The notes: generated by a model from the sequence alone, not told the origin. 22,821 bases of DNA from DASWOJ01 sp036398775 (GCA_036398775.1 DASWOJ010000279.1:1-22821), one strand, 5' to 3'; counted from the first letter of the stretch, positions 7,284-16,067 are shown. A program made the numbers and translations.

Positions 7284-8795
7284 ATGAGTGCCAACACATC
7301 TGAGATTACGGTACATCCAGTTGCCCGGCGCACGCCGGCCTTCGTCCTTGCCGTAGTCGTGGCGCTCGCCGCATTCGCGATTCTGCTAAAGGTATTCTGG
7401 ATCGGCTTCCTCGGCTCAGACGATTCTGTCTATTGGGGCGGCGCCGGTGGGTGGATGACGCACTTTCCGTTCGTGGGTGCAACTCATCATACCCTGCGCC
7501 ACACGATTGTGCTGCCCTTGGCGGTTCTTCGCAGCTTGTTGGGCGACAAGCTTTACGTGCTTTTCCTGCCTTCGTTGGCCTACTCCGCCGGGATTGTGGT
7601 CCTCCTGGCAATTTGGATGCGGCGGACGGTTGGCGTGTTTTGCGCCGCCGCCGCGCTGGTTCTGGTCGTGACCAATGCAGTGTTCCTGCTGACGTCCGCT
7701 ACGGCCAGCATTGATGTGGCAGAGGCCTTCTTCGTGCTGCTGGCCTTCGTGCTGCTCGATGCGGCAATGGCGCGCGAGGCGGTCGGCACGCGGTCGCCGA
7801 TACCGCTCCTGGTGATGTCCGGAGTGGCTGCGGGTTTCGGCATGCTGTCGCGCGAAACGGCGATCTTTGGCGTCTTGGCCATCGGATTACTGTTCCTGCG
7901 CGGCTATGGTCTGCCCCGTTTGCGATATGTCGCATTTGGCATGGGCTTTGCGCCAGTGGTCTTGCTAGAGTTCGCGTACCTGTATGCAATGACTGGCAAA
8001 ATCTTTTATCGGCTGCAGATTTCCGCCCATCACGACGGCAGTGTCAGCCGCTATCTCGACCAGGGCGCCTCTGTTCCGATCATCCATCCCGCAATTGATC
8101 CAATCACCATGCTCTTGCTCAACCACAATTTCGGAGTGTTGGGATGGGTTGTTGTTCCGCTCGTTGTCTGGCTCTTCCGGCAGGGCGTCAACACCCCGGC
8201 GTTGCGGCGATTTGCGGTGCTGGCGACCGTGCTTTCCGTCACGTGGGCAGTCGCGGCGGCGGGATTTTCGATCCTTCCACTCCTGCCGCGCTACTTCATG
8301 CTGCCGTCCCTGCTGATCTCTGCGGTGTGCGGCGTCTCCCTTGCACGCATGTGGCAGCGTGGGGGACGTCGCGTGCCCCTACTGGTTGGATGCGCGATCG
8401 TTGCGGCGAACCTGCTGGGCGTCGCCGGTGACAATCGCAACTTCATGTTCGGCGAGCATGTCCTGGTTGACGTTGCGGCGCACTAGCCAGGTCCCATCCA
8501 CACCAATACGCAAACCTTGCGCCGGGCTGACCTTCTGCTCGTATTGTCCAATCTTAGAACCCGTGTCACGGCCGCTCCGCCAGAAGCTGGTGAGTTGGTG
8601 TTCTATGACCCGTTCCACACGGACGAACCGGCGGGTGCGGATTGGCAGGCGCTGCAGACCTGGTCGTTGCCGCCTACAATCGTGCAGCGCGTGCTGCAGC
8701 TTGTTCCAGGATTATCGCTGCCGCCCTGGATTTGGATGAAGCTAGGGTCTGGTCACCCGCCAGTTACCCTTTATCGCATCCCTGCCAGCGGCTGA
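7284..8795 (+). pseudogene. GT-C (GT39-like) membrane glycosyltransferase with internal amber codon
   Basis: The first 400 codons encode a multi-pass membrane protein. After the first helix it has GSDDSVYW (Asp46-Asp47), the position of the catalytic acidic pair in GT-C enzymes such as ArnT. Further features are HTLRHTIVLPLAVL and the cytoplasmic loop GMLSRETA. Codon 401 is TAG (8484-8486). The same frame then runs 102 more codons (PIHTNTQTLRRADLLL, LVFYDPF, PPVTLYRIP) to TGA at 8795. This resembles the soluble tail of full-length relatives as I remember them, so the amber codon most likely replaces a sense codon such as CAG. All predicted membrane helices lie before the stop, so the truncated product might fold but would lack its C-terminal domain. 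ATG 7284 follows AGGGA by 9 bases. Confidence 0.82.
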
Positions 8796-8819
8796 TACCG
8801 ATCATCCCTGGCGTCAGGC

Positions 8820-9536
8820 TTACGCTGGCGCACTTATACCAACAGCCGCCGTGCCAGCCAGCGCCGCTGCAATGGCTTGCAGGACATCGGGATTGCGACA
8901 GATCGTCAGGTGCGCCCCGTCCACGTGGATCACCTGTCCGCCTTCCTGGTCAGTCCAGCACTTCTCGGGGTCCACGATCCCGTCATCCCGGGTGCAGATC
9001 ATCGTGGACCCAACCGGCAACGGCAGGTTTAGGCGCTGCGGGTCCACATCGGGGCTGTAACGGGGGGCGCACAGGCGGATTAGCGGACCGATGCTGGTCG
9101 CGGTGGGCAGTCGGAACGGGCTGGCGACGGTGACGACGTGGCTGATGCTGCCGGGCCGGTCATAAGCCAGGTTGCGCGCCAGGATGCCGCCCATGCTGAC
9201 CCCGACCAGCGCCACCGGGCCGGACGCGGCCAACCCGTCGAGCCGGCGCTCCAGCCCGGCCAGGATGCGCGGGGTCGGCCCCCAGTTCACTCCCAGCCCC
9301 CAACCGAATGTCTGGAACCCGCAACCCTGCAGGTACGCGCGCAGGCCCTGCGTCATGCCGTCACCGCTCAGGAAAGGGGGCACGACCAGCACCACCCGGC
9401 CCTTGCCCTCCGGCACGCTGGACACCGAGGGTGACGGCGGGCGGTATGCGGCCAGCGACCATGCTTCCGTGAGCAGCAGGCGATGGTGCGGCTGGCGGAG
9501 GCGGGCGGGATGGAGGAACGCCGCGGGATTGAGCAC
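8820..9536 (-). CDS. Alpha/beta hydrolase
   Basis: This 238-residue protein has an alpha/beta hydrolase fold. The nucleophile elbow is GVSMG (residues 112-116, Ser114), with candidate acid Asp185 or Asp189 in TRDDGIVD and His209 in VDGAHLT. It looks like a lipase- or esterase-type enzyme; the substrate is unknown. No signal peptide or lipobox is seen. I chose GTG at 9536, eight bases after the pdeM stop, because LNPAAF at the N-terminus and the later TEAW segment resemble relatives. The longer open frame upstream is a shadow of pdeM. It is the third gene of the helicase-pdeM operon and ends 24 bases from the convergent glycosyltransferase. Confidence 0.82.
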   Translation of the reverse strand: MLNPAAFLHPARLRQPHHRLLLTEAWSLAAYRPPSPSVSSVPEGKGRVVLVVPPFLSGDGMTQGLRAYLQGCGFQTFGWGLGVNWGPTPRILAGLERRLDGLAASGPVALVGVSMGGILARNLAYDRPGSISHVVTVASPFRLPTATSIGPLIRLCAPRYSPDVDPQRLNLPLPVGSTMICTRDDGIVDPEKCWTDQEGGQVIHVDGAHLTICRNPDVLQAIAAALAGTAAVGISAPA

Positions 9537-9544
9537 CGGCCGTC

Positions 9545-10243
9545 CTACCCCGCCGCCCGAGTGTCCGGGGCGCCGCGCAACTGCGCCAGGGTAAAGCTGA
9601 ACAGCCGTTCCTGTCCCAGCAGGAAGGCCCGGCCGCCACGCGGGAACAGGCGGGCGATGGCCGGATGCGCCACATCCAGCCCGCCGGTGTAGGCGCCCAT
9701 CGCCGGCAGCATGATCCGCCGCGGGTCGGCGACGAAGCAGGGCCGCGTGACCGCCCCGGCGCGGGTGACTATGGCCGCCTTCGGGTGGTGGTGCCCGCAC
9801 AACTCCCCGGCTGCGCCAGGTTTCGCCTCGTGCCGGAAGGTGAGCGGCCCCGCCGTCCACACCTCGGCGGCACGGCCGGCCAGGCCGGGCGGCGGCTGCG
9901 GATCGTGGTTGCCCAGCACCCACACCCACTCCGCCGCCTCCGTCATCGCCTGCAGCCGCGCCGCATCGCCCGGCGCCATCCGTGCCGCCCCGTGCGGATC
10001 ATGGAAGCTGTCGCCCAGCGCCACCACCGTCCGCGGCTGCCAGCGGCGCAGCAGCAGCGCCAGCCGGTCCAGCGTCAGCCGCGTGTCCCACGGCGGCACC
10101 AACTGGCCGCGCGCCGCCGCCGCCGATCCCTTCTCGAAGTGCAGGTCCGCCACCGCCAGCAGCCCGGCCGCCGGCCACCAAACCGCCCCAAGCGGGTCCA
10201 GCAGCAGGCGTTCGCCCATGAAATGCAGGCTGGCGGCGGTCAT
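9545..10243 (-). CDS. pdeM: Ligase-associated DNA damage response endonuclease PdeM
   Basis: This 232-residue metallophosphoesterase has metal-site motifs VADLHFEKG (Asp33, His35), GDSFHD (77-82), GNHD (111-114) and GHHHP (150-154). This pattern and its position directly after an Lhr-like helicase identify the PdeM family, which is associated with the bacterial LigD/Lhr DNA-damage clusters. Such enzymes are thought to process DNA ends or other phosphodiesters; the exact substrate is not established. The start ATG at 10243 follows the helicase stop after a single base (TAG-A-ATG), so the two are surely coupled. The companion ligase and exonuclease genes of some such clusters are not in this window. 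Confidence 0.93.
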   Translation of the reverse strand: MTAASLHFMGERLLLDPLGAVWWPAAGLLAVADLHFEKGSAAAARGQLVPPWDTRLTLDRLALLLRRWQPRTVVALGDSFHDPHGAARMAPGDAARLQAMTEAAEWVWVLGNHDPQPPPGLAGRAAEVWTAGPLTFRHEAKPGAAGELCGHHHPKAAIVTRAGAVTRPCFVADPRRIMLPAMGAYTGGLDVAHPAIARLFPRGGRAFLLGQERLFSFTLAQLRGAPDTRAAG

Positions 10244-10244
10244 T

Positions 10245-12770
10245 CTATGTTGGCATCCTTGGGCGGGCGTTCTTGGGCGGTTTCGGCTTGCGTTGCAGGA
10301 TCGCCAGGTTGGCACGATGGACGAAGGCGACGCGGATCGGCGCCTGGCTCACCTCGCCCTCGCCGGCCGCCTCCGCCACCAGCGCCTCGGTTTCGGCCAG
10401 CAAGTCGTCCTCCGATCCGCCGGTACGCACGGTTTCGCGTCCGATGTCCAGCAGCACCGGCACCGCCAGCGGCGACACCCGGCTGAGCCTGAGATGCCGC
10501 ACCCGGCCGGCGACGCGTCCCAGCATGGCGGACAGGCGGCCCAGGTCCGTCAGGCCCCCGGCGGCGTCGTTGCGCGTGGCGCGCAGCAGCACGTGGTCCG
10601 GCTGGTGCCGGCGCAGCACGTCGTAGATCAGGTCGGTGTTGACCGTGACCTGGCGCCGGCTGCGCTCGGCGCCGGGCAGGTTGCGGTCAATCAGGCCGGA
10701 GATCACCGCCACGTTGCGAAACGTCCGGCGCAGCATGCTGCTTTCCGCCATCCAGGCTTCCAGGTCGTCGCCCAGCATGTCCTGCTCGAACAGCGCCGGC
10801 ACGTCGGCAGGCTCCTCGGCGGACCAGACCGCGATCACGTAGTCGGTGGCGACGAAGCCGAGCGGGGCATAGCCGAACCGCTCCATCCGCCGGGTCAGCA
10901 GCATGCCGAGGGTTTGGTGCGCGTTGCGCCCCTCGAAGCAGTAGGCGACGGTATACCAGCGGCCGTTGCGTGGGAATGTTTCCACCAGCAGGTCGTCAGG
11001 GCCGGGCAGCTCCGACCGGATGGCCTGCATCCCCAGCCAGTCCCGCACCTGCTCCGGGAAGTGGCGCCAAGTCGAGGGGTCGTGCAGCATGGCGCGGACC
11101 CGGGCGGCGAGGCCGCTGCTCAGCGGATACTTGCTGCCGGCGTAGGCGGGGACCATCGGCTCGCCCTTGCCGCCCTCGGCGACCTCCACCGTGGTTTCGC
11201 GCAGGCGGACGTAGCGCAGCAGGCGGCCGGCGAACATGAAGGTGTCACCGGGGGTCATCATGTTGACGAAGCCCTCCTCGACCTCCCCCAAGGGGGCACC
11301 CCCGCGCCCGGTCAGGCGGACCTTCAGCAGCGGCGCCTCCACGATGGTGCCAAGGTTCATGCGGGCCTGGCGGGCGACGCGCTCCCCCATGACCTGAACC
11401 CGGCCCTCGCTATCGCGGAACAGCTTGCGGTAGCGGTCGTAGGCTTGCAGAGCATAGCCGCCGTCCTCGACGAAGCGCAGCGTATCGTCGAAATCCTCCT
11501 GTGACAGCGCGGCATAGGGCTGGGCGCGGCGCACCTCGGCCAGCATGTCGCCGGGGTGGAACGGCCCGGCCGCGGCGGTCAGCAGCAGGTGCTGCGCAAG
11601 CACGTCCAGTCCGCCGGGCCGCGGCGCTTCGCCATCCTGCTCCCCGGCGGCCACGCCCTCGATGGCCGCCTCGCACTCCAGCAGCTCGAAGCGGTTGGCG
11701 GGCACCAGGATGGCGCGGCTCACCTCGTCCATGCGGTGGTTGGCGCGGCCCACCCGTTGCAGCAGGCGGCTGGTGCCCTTGGGCGCGCCGACCTGGATCA
11801 CCTGGTCCACCCCGCCCCAGTCTATCCCGAGGTCGAGCGAGCTGGTCGCCACCACGGCGCGCAGCCGGCCCTCCGCCATCGCCGCCTCCACCTTGCGGCG
11901 CTGGGCGATGTCCAGGCTGCCGTGATGCAGCGCGATGGGCAGGGTGTCGGCGTTGATCTTCCACAGCGCCTGGAACAGCAGCTCCCCCTGGGCGCGGGTG
12001 TTCACGAACACGATGGTCATGCCCTGCGCGCCGATCCGCTCCAGGATGGCGCCGGCGCTGTTGAGGCCCATGTGGCCGGACCAGGGCAGCCGGTCCTCCG
12101 GCAGCAGGATGGACAGGGCAGGGGGCGCGCCCTGCGCCTGCTCCACCAGCCGCGGAGTGGTCCCGGCGCCAACCCAATCCAGCAGCGCCTGCCGGTGCGC
12201 GACGGTGGCGGACAGGCCGATGCGCCGGGCCGCGGGCGCTATGGTGGTCAGCCGGGCGAGGCAAAGCGCCAACTGGTCGCCGCGCTTGGTGCCGGCCAGG
12301 GCGTGTATCTCGTCTATGACGACCGTGGATAGCCCGGCGAACAGGGCGGGCGCATCGGCCTGCGATAGCAGCAGCGCCAGGCTTTCGGGCGTAGTCAGCA
12401 GCAGGTTGGGCGGCGCTGCCTTCTGCCGGGCGCGGCGGTTGGCGGGGGTGTCGCCGGTGCGGGTCTCGACGGCGACGGGCAGCGCCATCTCCTCGATGGG
12501 CGCGAGCAGGTTGCGGGCGATGTCGGTGGCCAGGGCCTTGAGCGGGCTGACATACAGCGTGTGCAGCCCGGCGCGGGGATGGGCGGCGAGATCAATCAGG
12601 CTGGGCAGGAACCCGGCCAGGGTCTTCCCGCCGCCGGTCGGGGCGATCAGCAGCGCGCTTTCGCCGGCACCGGCCGCCGCGATCATCGCCATCTGGTGCG
12701 GACGGACGACCCAGCCGCGGCGGTTGAACCAGGTGAAGAAGGGTTCCGGCAATGTTCCCACAGCCGACAC
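10245..12770 (-). CDS. lhr: Ligase-associated DEXH-box helicase (Lhr-like)
   Basis: This 841-residue SF2 helicase is of the Lhr-core type, in the ligase-associated subgroup. Motif I is APTGGGKT (43-50), motif II is DEIH (153-156) and motif III is SAT (187-189). Later motifs are IVFVNTRAQGELLF, ATSSLDLGIDWG and QRVGRANHR (337-345). The rest is the winged-helix and Lhr-specific C-terminal region. Proteins of this type translocate 3'-5' on single-stranded DNA and act in DNA repair. The start is GTG at 12770, with only a weak AGGGTGA upstream. It heads the minus-strand operon helicase-pdeM-hydrolase. Length agrees with the family, and no defect is visible. Confidence 0.95.
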   Translation of the reverse strand: MSAVGTLPEPFFTWFNRRGWVVRPHQMAMIAAAGAGESALLIAPTGGGKTLAGFLPSLIDLAAHPRAGLHTLYVSPLKALATDIARNLLAPIEEMALPVAVETRTGDTPANRRARQKAAPPNLLLTTPESLALLLSQADAPALFAGLSTVVIDEIHALAGTKRGDQLALCLARLTTIAPAARRIGLSATVAHRQALLDWVGAGTTPRLVEQAQGAPPALSILLPEDRLPWSGHMGLNSAGAILERIGAQGMTIVFVNTRAQGELLFQALWKINADTLPIALHHGSLDIAQRRKVEAAMAEGRLRAVVATSSLDLGIDWGGVDQVIQVGAPKGTSRLLQRVGRANHRMDEVSRAILVPANRFELLECEAAIEGVAAGEQDGEAPRPGGLDVLAQHLLLTAAAGPFHPGDMLAEVRRAQPYAALSQEDFDDTLRFVEDGGYALQAYDRYRKLFRDSEGRVQVMGERVARQARMNLGTIVEAPLLKVRLTGRGGAPLGEVEEGFVNMMTPGDTFMFAGRLLRYVRLRETTVEVAEGGKGEPMVPAYAGSKYPLSSGLAARVRAMLHDPSTWRHFPEQVRDWLGMQAIRSELPGPDDLLVETFPRNGRWYTVAYCFEGRNAHQTLGMLLTRRMERFGYAPLGFVATDYVIAVWSAEEPADVPALFEQDMLGDDLEAWMAESSMLRRTFRNVAVISGLIDRNLPGAERSRRQVTVNTDLIYDVLRRHQPDHVLLRATRNDAAGGLTDLGRLSAMLGRVAGRVRHLRLSRVSPLAVPVLLDIGRETVRTGGSEDDLLAETEALVAEAAGEGEVSQAPIRVAFVHRANLAILQRKPKPPKNARPRMPT

Positions 12771-12839
12771 TTAACCGTTCACCCTGACGCGTCCAAGGGC
12801 GCTTCGGTGCCTGACGCCTGGCAACATATATTGTTCACC

Positions 12840-12852
12840 CAACCGTCGGTTG
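12840..12852. promoter_or_regulatory. Operator-like palindrome upstream of the PEP-CTERM gene
   Basis: The perfect inverted repeat CAACCG-T-CGGTTG lies in the 165-base divergent region between the helicase gene and the PEP-CTERM gene. It sits in the most A/T-rich local DNA (ACATATATTG, GCTAATATCAA). The position suits a repressor or activator site for either gene. No regulator is identified and no firm promoter hexamers were found. Confidence 0.35.
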
Positions 12853-12935
12853 ATTTCACGTTGCTAATATCAAGGAATTGCTGAACCTTGCCCCAAGTTG
12901 CAGCTCGAAGTTGCACGCCACGGGGGGAAAGCAAA

Positions 12936-14282
12936 ATGACGAAATTCGGGATCAGGGGCAACTGGCCAAGCTTCAAAGCTTCGGTGCTTGCGGGAGCCTA
13001 TTTGGCGGCCTTCGCCCATGTGGCGCCGGCATCGGCCAGCCCGACCTACGCCTTTCAGCAGACGATAGCCGGTCCCGGCGGCAAGTCGATCAGCGGATAT
13101 GACCTGTCGGTGTTCGACCCGTCCAACCAGCTTTTCTACTTCACCGACCGGACCAACAACGGCATTGACGTGTTCTCGGCCGCGACGAACTCGTATGTCA
13201 CCCAGATCGGTTCAGGGCTGTTTGCGGGATCGCAGGGCGGCAACAACGATATTGCCGGGCCGAATGGCCTGTATCTCAGCACCACGACGGGCGGCGGAAG
13301 CCTGCTGCTCGCCGGCAACGGAACCAGCAACGTGGTCGGCTTCAACCTGAACGCTGCGGGCACGGGCGTCATTGGCTCGCCGTTCTCGATCTCGACGGCC
13401 GTGGCGGGCACGCCCAGCCCGCCGAACCGGGTGGATGGCGTGGCCTATGCGCCGGCTGCGAACACGATCCTTGCCGCGAACAACGCATCCGACCCGGGCT
13501 TCCTCACCCTGATCAACAACGCGACCGGCACCGTCACGAAGTCCATCCTGCTCAATGGCATCACCACCGACAGCAACGGCAGCACGTATCCCAACGTCGG
13601 CGGCAACGGCGTCGAGGCGACGATCTTCAACACGGCGCGCGGCACCTATTTTGTGGCAGTGCCGACGCTGAGCATTGACGGCGACGGCAACCCAGCCGAC
13701 GCAGGCGGGGTCATCGAGCTGGATGCGGCGACCGGCAACCTGCTGCACACCTACAGCTTCGCATCGCTTGGATTGACCGGCGCCTGCAGCCCGACCGGCT
13801 TGGTCCAGGGGGCCGGCGCTTCGATGTTCGTGGCCTGCAGCGACCCGACGGCCACTGGGAGCATCTTGCTGGACCCTACCGGCAACGGCTCGATCAAGGT
13901 TGCCAGCGGCATCAGGGGCGGCGACCAAACGGCTTACGATCCCACCAACAACACCTTCTTCGAGGCAGCACGGTTTCAGCCTGACCCTCTCGACCCAACG
14001 AAGTCCAATCCAGTCCTCGGCATCATTGACGCCAGCACCCTAGCGGTCCAGTTGCTGCCGGGTGCGTTCAATATCCACTCCGTGGCCGTGGACCCCGTCT
14101 CGAACGAGGTGTTCGTCGCGACAAGCCCGCTTTCATCGGGTGTGAACCCTTACTGCACGAATGGCTGCATCGCCGTATTCGCCGCGGCGACGACGGCGGT
14201 GCCGGAGCCGGCCTCGCTGCCGCTGATCACCGTGGCGCTCGCCGGCTTGGCCGTACTGGCGGGGCTTCACCGCCGGGCATAG
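12936..14282 (+). CDS. Secreted PEP-CTERM protein, beta-propeller-like
   Basis: This 448-residue exported protein has a signal peptide at residues 1-35 with likely cleavage near PASAS. The C-terminal PEP-CTERM sorting signal is VPEPASLPL at 422-430, followed by a hydrophobic helix and the basic tail HRRA. PEP-CTERM tails are recognised by an exosortase (EpsH/XrtA type), which anchors or releases the protein at the cell surface, usually alongside exopolysaccharide genes. The middle is rich in Gly, Asn, Ser and Thr with repeated blocks such as GYDLSVFDPSNQLFYFTD and HSVAVDPVSNEVFVATS, resembling SMP-30/NHL-type beta-propeller repeats. The start ATG at 12936 follows GGGGGGAAAG. No exosortase or exopolysaccharide operon is seen here. 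The biological role is unknown. Confidence 0.87.
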   Translation: MTKFGIRGNWPSFKASVLAGAYLAAFAHVAPASASPTYAFQQTIAGPGGKSISGYDLSVFDPSNQLFYFTDRTNNGIDVFSAATNSYVTQIGSGLFAGSQGGNNDIAGPNGLYLSTTTGGGSLLLAGNGTSNVVGFNLNAAGTGVIGSPFSISTAVAGTPSPPNRVDGVAYAPAANTILAANNASDPGFLTLINNATGTVTKSILLNGITTDSNGSTYPNVGGNGVEATIFNTARGTYFVAVPTLSIDGDGNPADAGGVIELDAATGNLLHTYSFASLGLTGACSPTGLVQGAGASMFVACSDPTATGSILLDPTGNGSIKVASGIRGGDQTAYDPTNNTFFEAARFQPDPLDPTKSNPVLGIIDASTLAVQLLPGAFNIHSVAVDPVSNEVFVATSPLSSGVNPYCTNGCIAVFAAATTAVPEPASLPLITVALAGLAVLAGLHRRA

Positions 14283-14339
14283 TCCAGCGTTCCCTGGCTG
14301 GGCTTGCGTCCCGGCCGGGGCCATGCTGCCTCGCTTGGC

Positions 14340-15347
14340 ATGACCGACCGGCGCATCCTCAACTGGCATCCCGAAAGCCTTGCCGCCCGGATGCCGTTCC
14401 TGCGCCGCCGGGCCTTGCTGACCCAAGGCGTCCGCGCCTTCCTCGACGCCCGCGGCTATGCCGAGGTCGAGACACCCTTTGCCGTCGTGGCTCCCGGCGA
14501 GGAGGTCCACCTCCGCGCCTTCCGCACCGTGCAGGAAGCGCCCGATGGCGCAACCCGTCCGTTATGGCTGCACACCAGCCCGGAGTTCGCCATGAAGCGC
14601 CTGCTCGTCGCCGGCGCCGGGCCGGTGTTCCAGTTGGCGCGGGTGTGGCGCAACGGGGAAGGCAGTGCCCGCCATGCCGCCGAGTTCACGATGCTGGAGT
14701 GGTATCGCCCCGGCCTGCCCTTCGCCGGCCTGATGGACGAGACCGAGGCCCTGCTGCGCGCCGTCCTGCCGCCGACGATCCGCAGCGGCGGTGTGACGAC
14801 CAGCTTGGCCCGGTTCGAACGCCTGACCGTCGCCGACGCCTTCCAACGCCATGCCGGAGTGGATGTGCTGGCCACCGCGGGCGATGCCCCGGCCCTGGCC
14901 GCCGGCGCCGGGTCGTCGCTGCGGGACGGGGAAGGCTGGGAGGACCTGTTCTTCCGCCTGCTGCTGGAGCGGGTCGAGCCGCACCTGGGCCAGGCGCACC
15001 CGACATTCTTGACGCACTGGCCCGCCGCTCAGGCCGCCCTGGCCCGGCGCGACCCGGCCGACCCTCGGGTGTCGCTCCGCTTCGAGCTGTTCCTGTGCGG
15101 CATGGAGCTGGCCAATGCGTTCGAGGAGCTGACCGACGCCGCGGAGCAGCGCGCCCGGTTCGAGGACGACCGCGCCCGCCGCCATGCGCTGCATGGCGCC
15201 GACTGGCCGCTCGACGAGGATTTCCTGGCGGCGCTCGCGCATGGGATGCCGGCGGCGTCCGGCATCGCGCTCGGCTTCGACCGGCTGGCTATGGCGGCGT
15301 CCGGGGCGGACCGGATCAGCCAGGTGCAATGGCTGCCAGCGGATTGA
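14340..15347 (+). CDS. epmA: EF-P lysine--lysyltransferase EpmA
   Basis: This is a 335-residue paralogue of the class II lysyl-tRNA synthetase catalytic core without the anticodon-binding domain, which is the hallmark of EpmA (GenX/PoxA). EpmA attaches (R)-beta-lysine to a conserved lysine of elongation factor P, which helps ribosomes through polyproline. Seen here are the family start ILNWHPESLAARM, HTSPEFAMKRLL (78-89), class II motif 2 VFQLARVWRNGE (96-107) with EFTMLEWYR (115-123), and motif 3 SGIALGFDRL (307-316). ATG 14340 is preferred because the family begins close to this residue; its ribosome-binding site is weak. The partner aminomutase epmB and efp are not in the window. Confidence 0.93.
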   Translation: MTDRRILNWHPESLAARMPFLRRRALLTQGVRAFLDARGYAEVETPFAVVAPGEEVHLRAFRTVQEAPDGATRPLWLHTSPEFAMKRLLVAGAGPVFQLARVWRNGEGSARHAAEFTMLEWYRPGLPFAGLMDETEALLRAVLPPTIRSGGVTTSLARFERLTVADAFQRHAGVDVLATAGDAPALAAGAGSSLRDGEGWEDLFFRLLLERVEPHLGQAHPTFLTHWPAAQAALARRDPADPRVSLRFELFLCGMELANAFEELTDAAEQRARFEDDRARRHALHGADWPLDEDFLAALAHGMPAASGIALGFDRLAMAASGADRISQVQWLPAD

Positions 15348-15378
15348 ACCTGCCTGGGACCGCTCCAACTAAGCAGGG

Positions 15379-15738
15379 ATGATGCGGCATCTCACCTTGG
15401 CGCTCTGCCTCGGGATTGCGGCGTGCGCGTCCGGCCCGGACCGGCGGCAGGCGCTGGCGTCCCTGGTCGGCCAGCCGGACACCGAAGTCATCCGGCAATT
15501 CGGCGTGCCGACGCGTTCCTATGAAACCGGCGGGCGCAAGTTCATCGCCTATGACGAGCGGCGCACCGACCTGCTCCCGAACGGGCCGTTCTTCGGCGGC
15601 TTCGGCTACTTTGGATACGGCTATGGCGGCTTCGGCGGCTTTCCGCCGCAACTGATCGAGCGCGGGTGTGAAACGACATTTGAACTGTCCGGCGGACGCG
15701 TGGTGTCCTGGGCGCTGCGTGGGAATGCCTGCGGCTGA
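15379..15738 (+). CDS. Small putative lipoprotein
   Basis: This 119-residue protein has a short hydrophobic signal and a lipobox IAAC with Cys16, so it is probably lipidated and held in the inner or outer membrane. Residues 25-60 (ASLVGQPDTEVIRQFGVPTRSYETGG) recall the SmpA/BamE-like fold in which short proteins assess or bind partners, but I cannot assign a family. The centre is a Gly/Tyr/Phe-rich run with repeated GGFG and GYG units. Two cysteines near the end (RGCETTF and GNACG) may form a disulfide. The start is ATG 15379 or 15382, both close behind GCAGGG. It lies 31 bases after epmA and may be cotranscribed. Confidence 0.72.
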   Translation: MMRHLTLALCLGIAACASGPDRRQALASLVGQPDTEVIRQFGVPTRSYETGGRKFIAYDERRTDLLPNGPFFGGFGYFGYGYGGFGGFPPQLIERGCETTFELSGGRVVSWALRGNACG

Positions 15739-15890
15739 CCCGGCCCGTGTCCAGCCTGGACGAAAGACGATCCACCTCGTCTGGACGTTGGCAAATACTG
15801 GCAGGCAGGGCGGCTGCTCTCGGCGAGACTGGTGCAGCCCGGCATAAGGCACGGCAAGGAACGGCCTACGCCATCCCGCGTTGCCTTGGC

Positions 15891-16067
15891 ATGAAGCTGT
15901 CCGCTGTCCGACGCGCTGCTCTGCTGGCGGCCGTGTCTTTGGCGCTCCCCATCACCTGCTCCCAGTCGGGAGACGGCACATACTCAGGGGGCATCCAACC
16001 GAGTCCCGCGGGACGCGTAAATCCCGCGGAGCCAGGCTTCGCCAATGGCGGCGGAGGAAACAGGTAG
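15891..16067 (+). CDS. Possible tiny secreted protein
   Basis: This open frame of 58 codons begins MKLSAVRRAALLAAVSLALP, which looks like a signal peptide, followed by a cysteine (PITCSQSGDG) and a Gly/Pro/Asn-rich tail. The signal-like start is the only support. No Shine-Dalgarno is seen and no family is recognised. The cysteine context is a poor lipobox. It could be a small lipoprotein or exported peptide, or chance. A perfect 12-bp palindrome GTCCCGCGGGAC lies inside it at 16003-16014. Confidence 0.33.
   Translation: MKLSAVRRAALLAAVSLALPITCSQSGDGTYSGGIQPSPAGRVNPAEPGFANGGGGNR

Noticed and set aside
7090..7287. 65-codon ORF before the last glycosyltransferase
   Set aside because: No ribosome-binding site or domain; the 4-base overlap with the next start seems to be chance.
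4343..8795. Genome-wide reassignment of TAG to an amino acid
   Set aside because: Several intact genes in the window end at TAG at the expected family length (FeS photolyase, helicase, pdeM, ymdB, PEP-CTERM gene).
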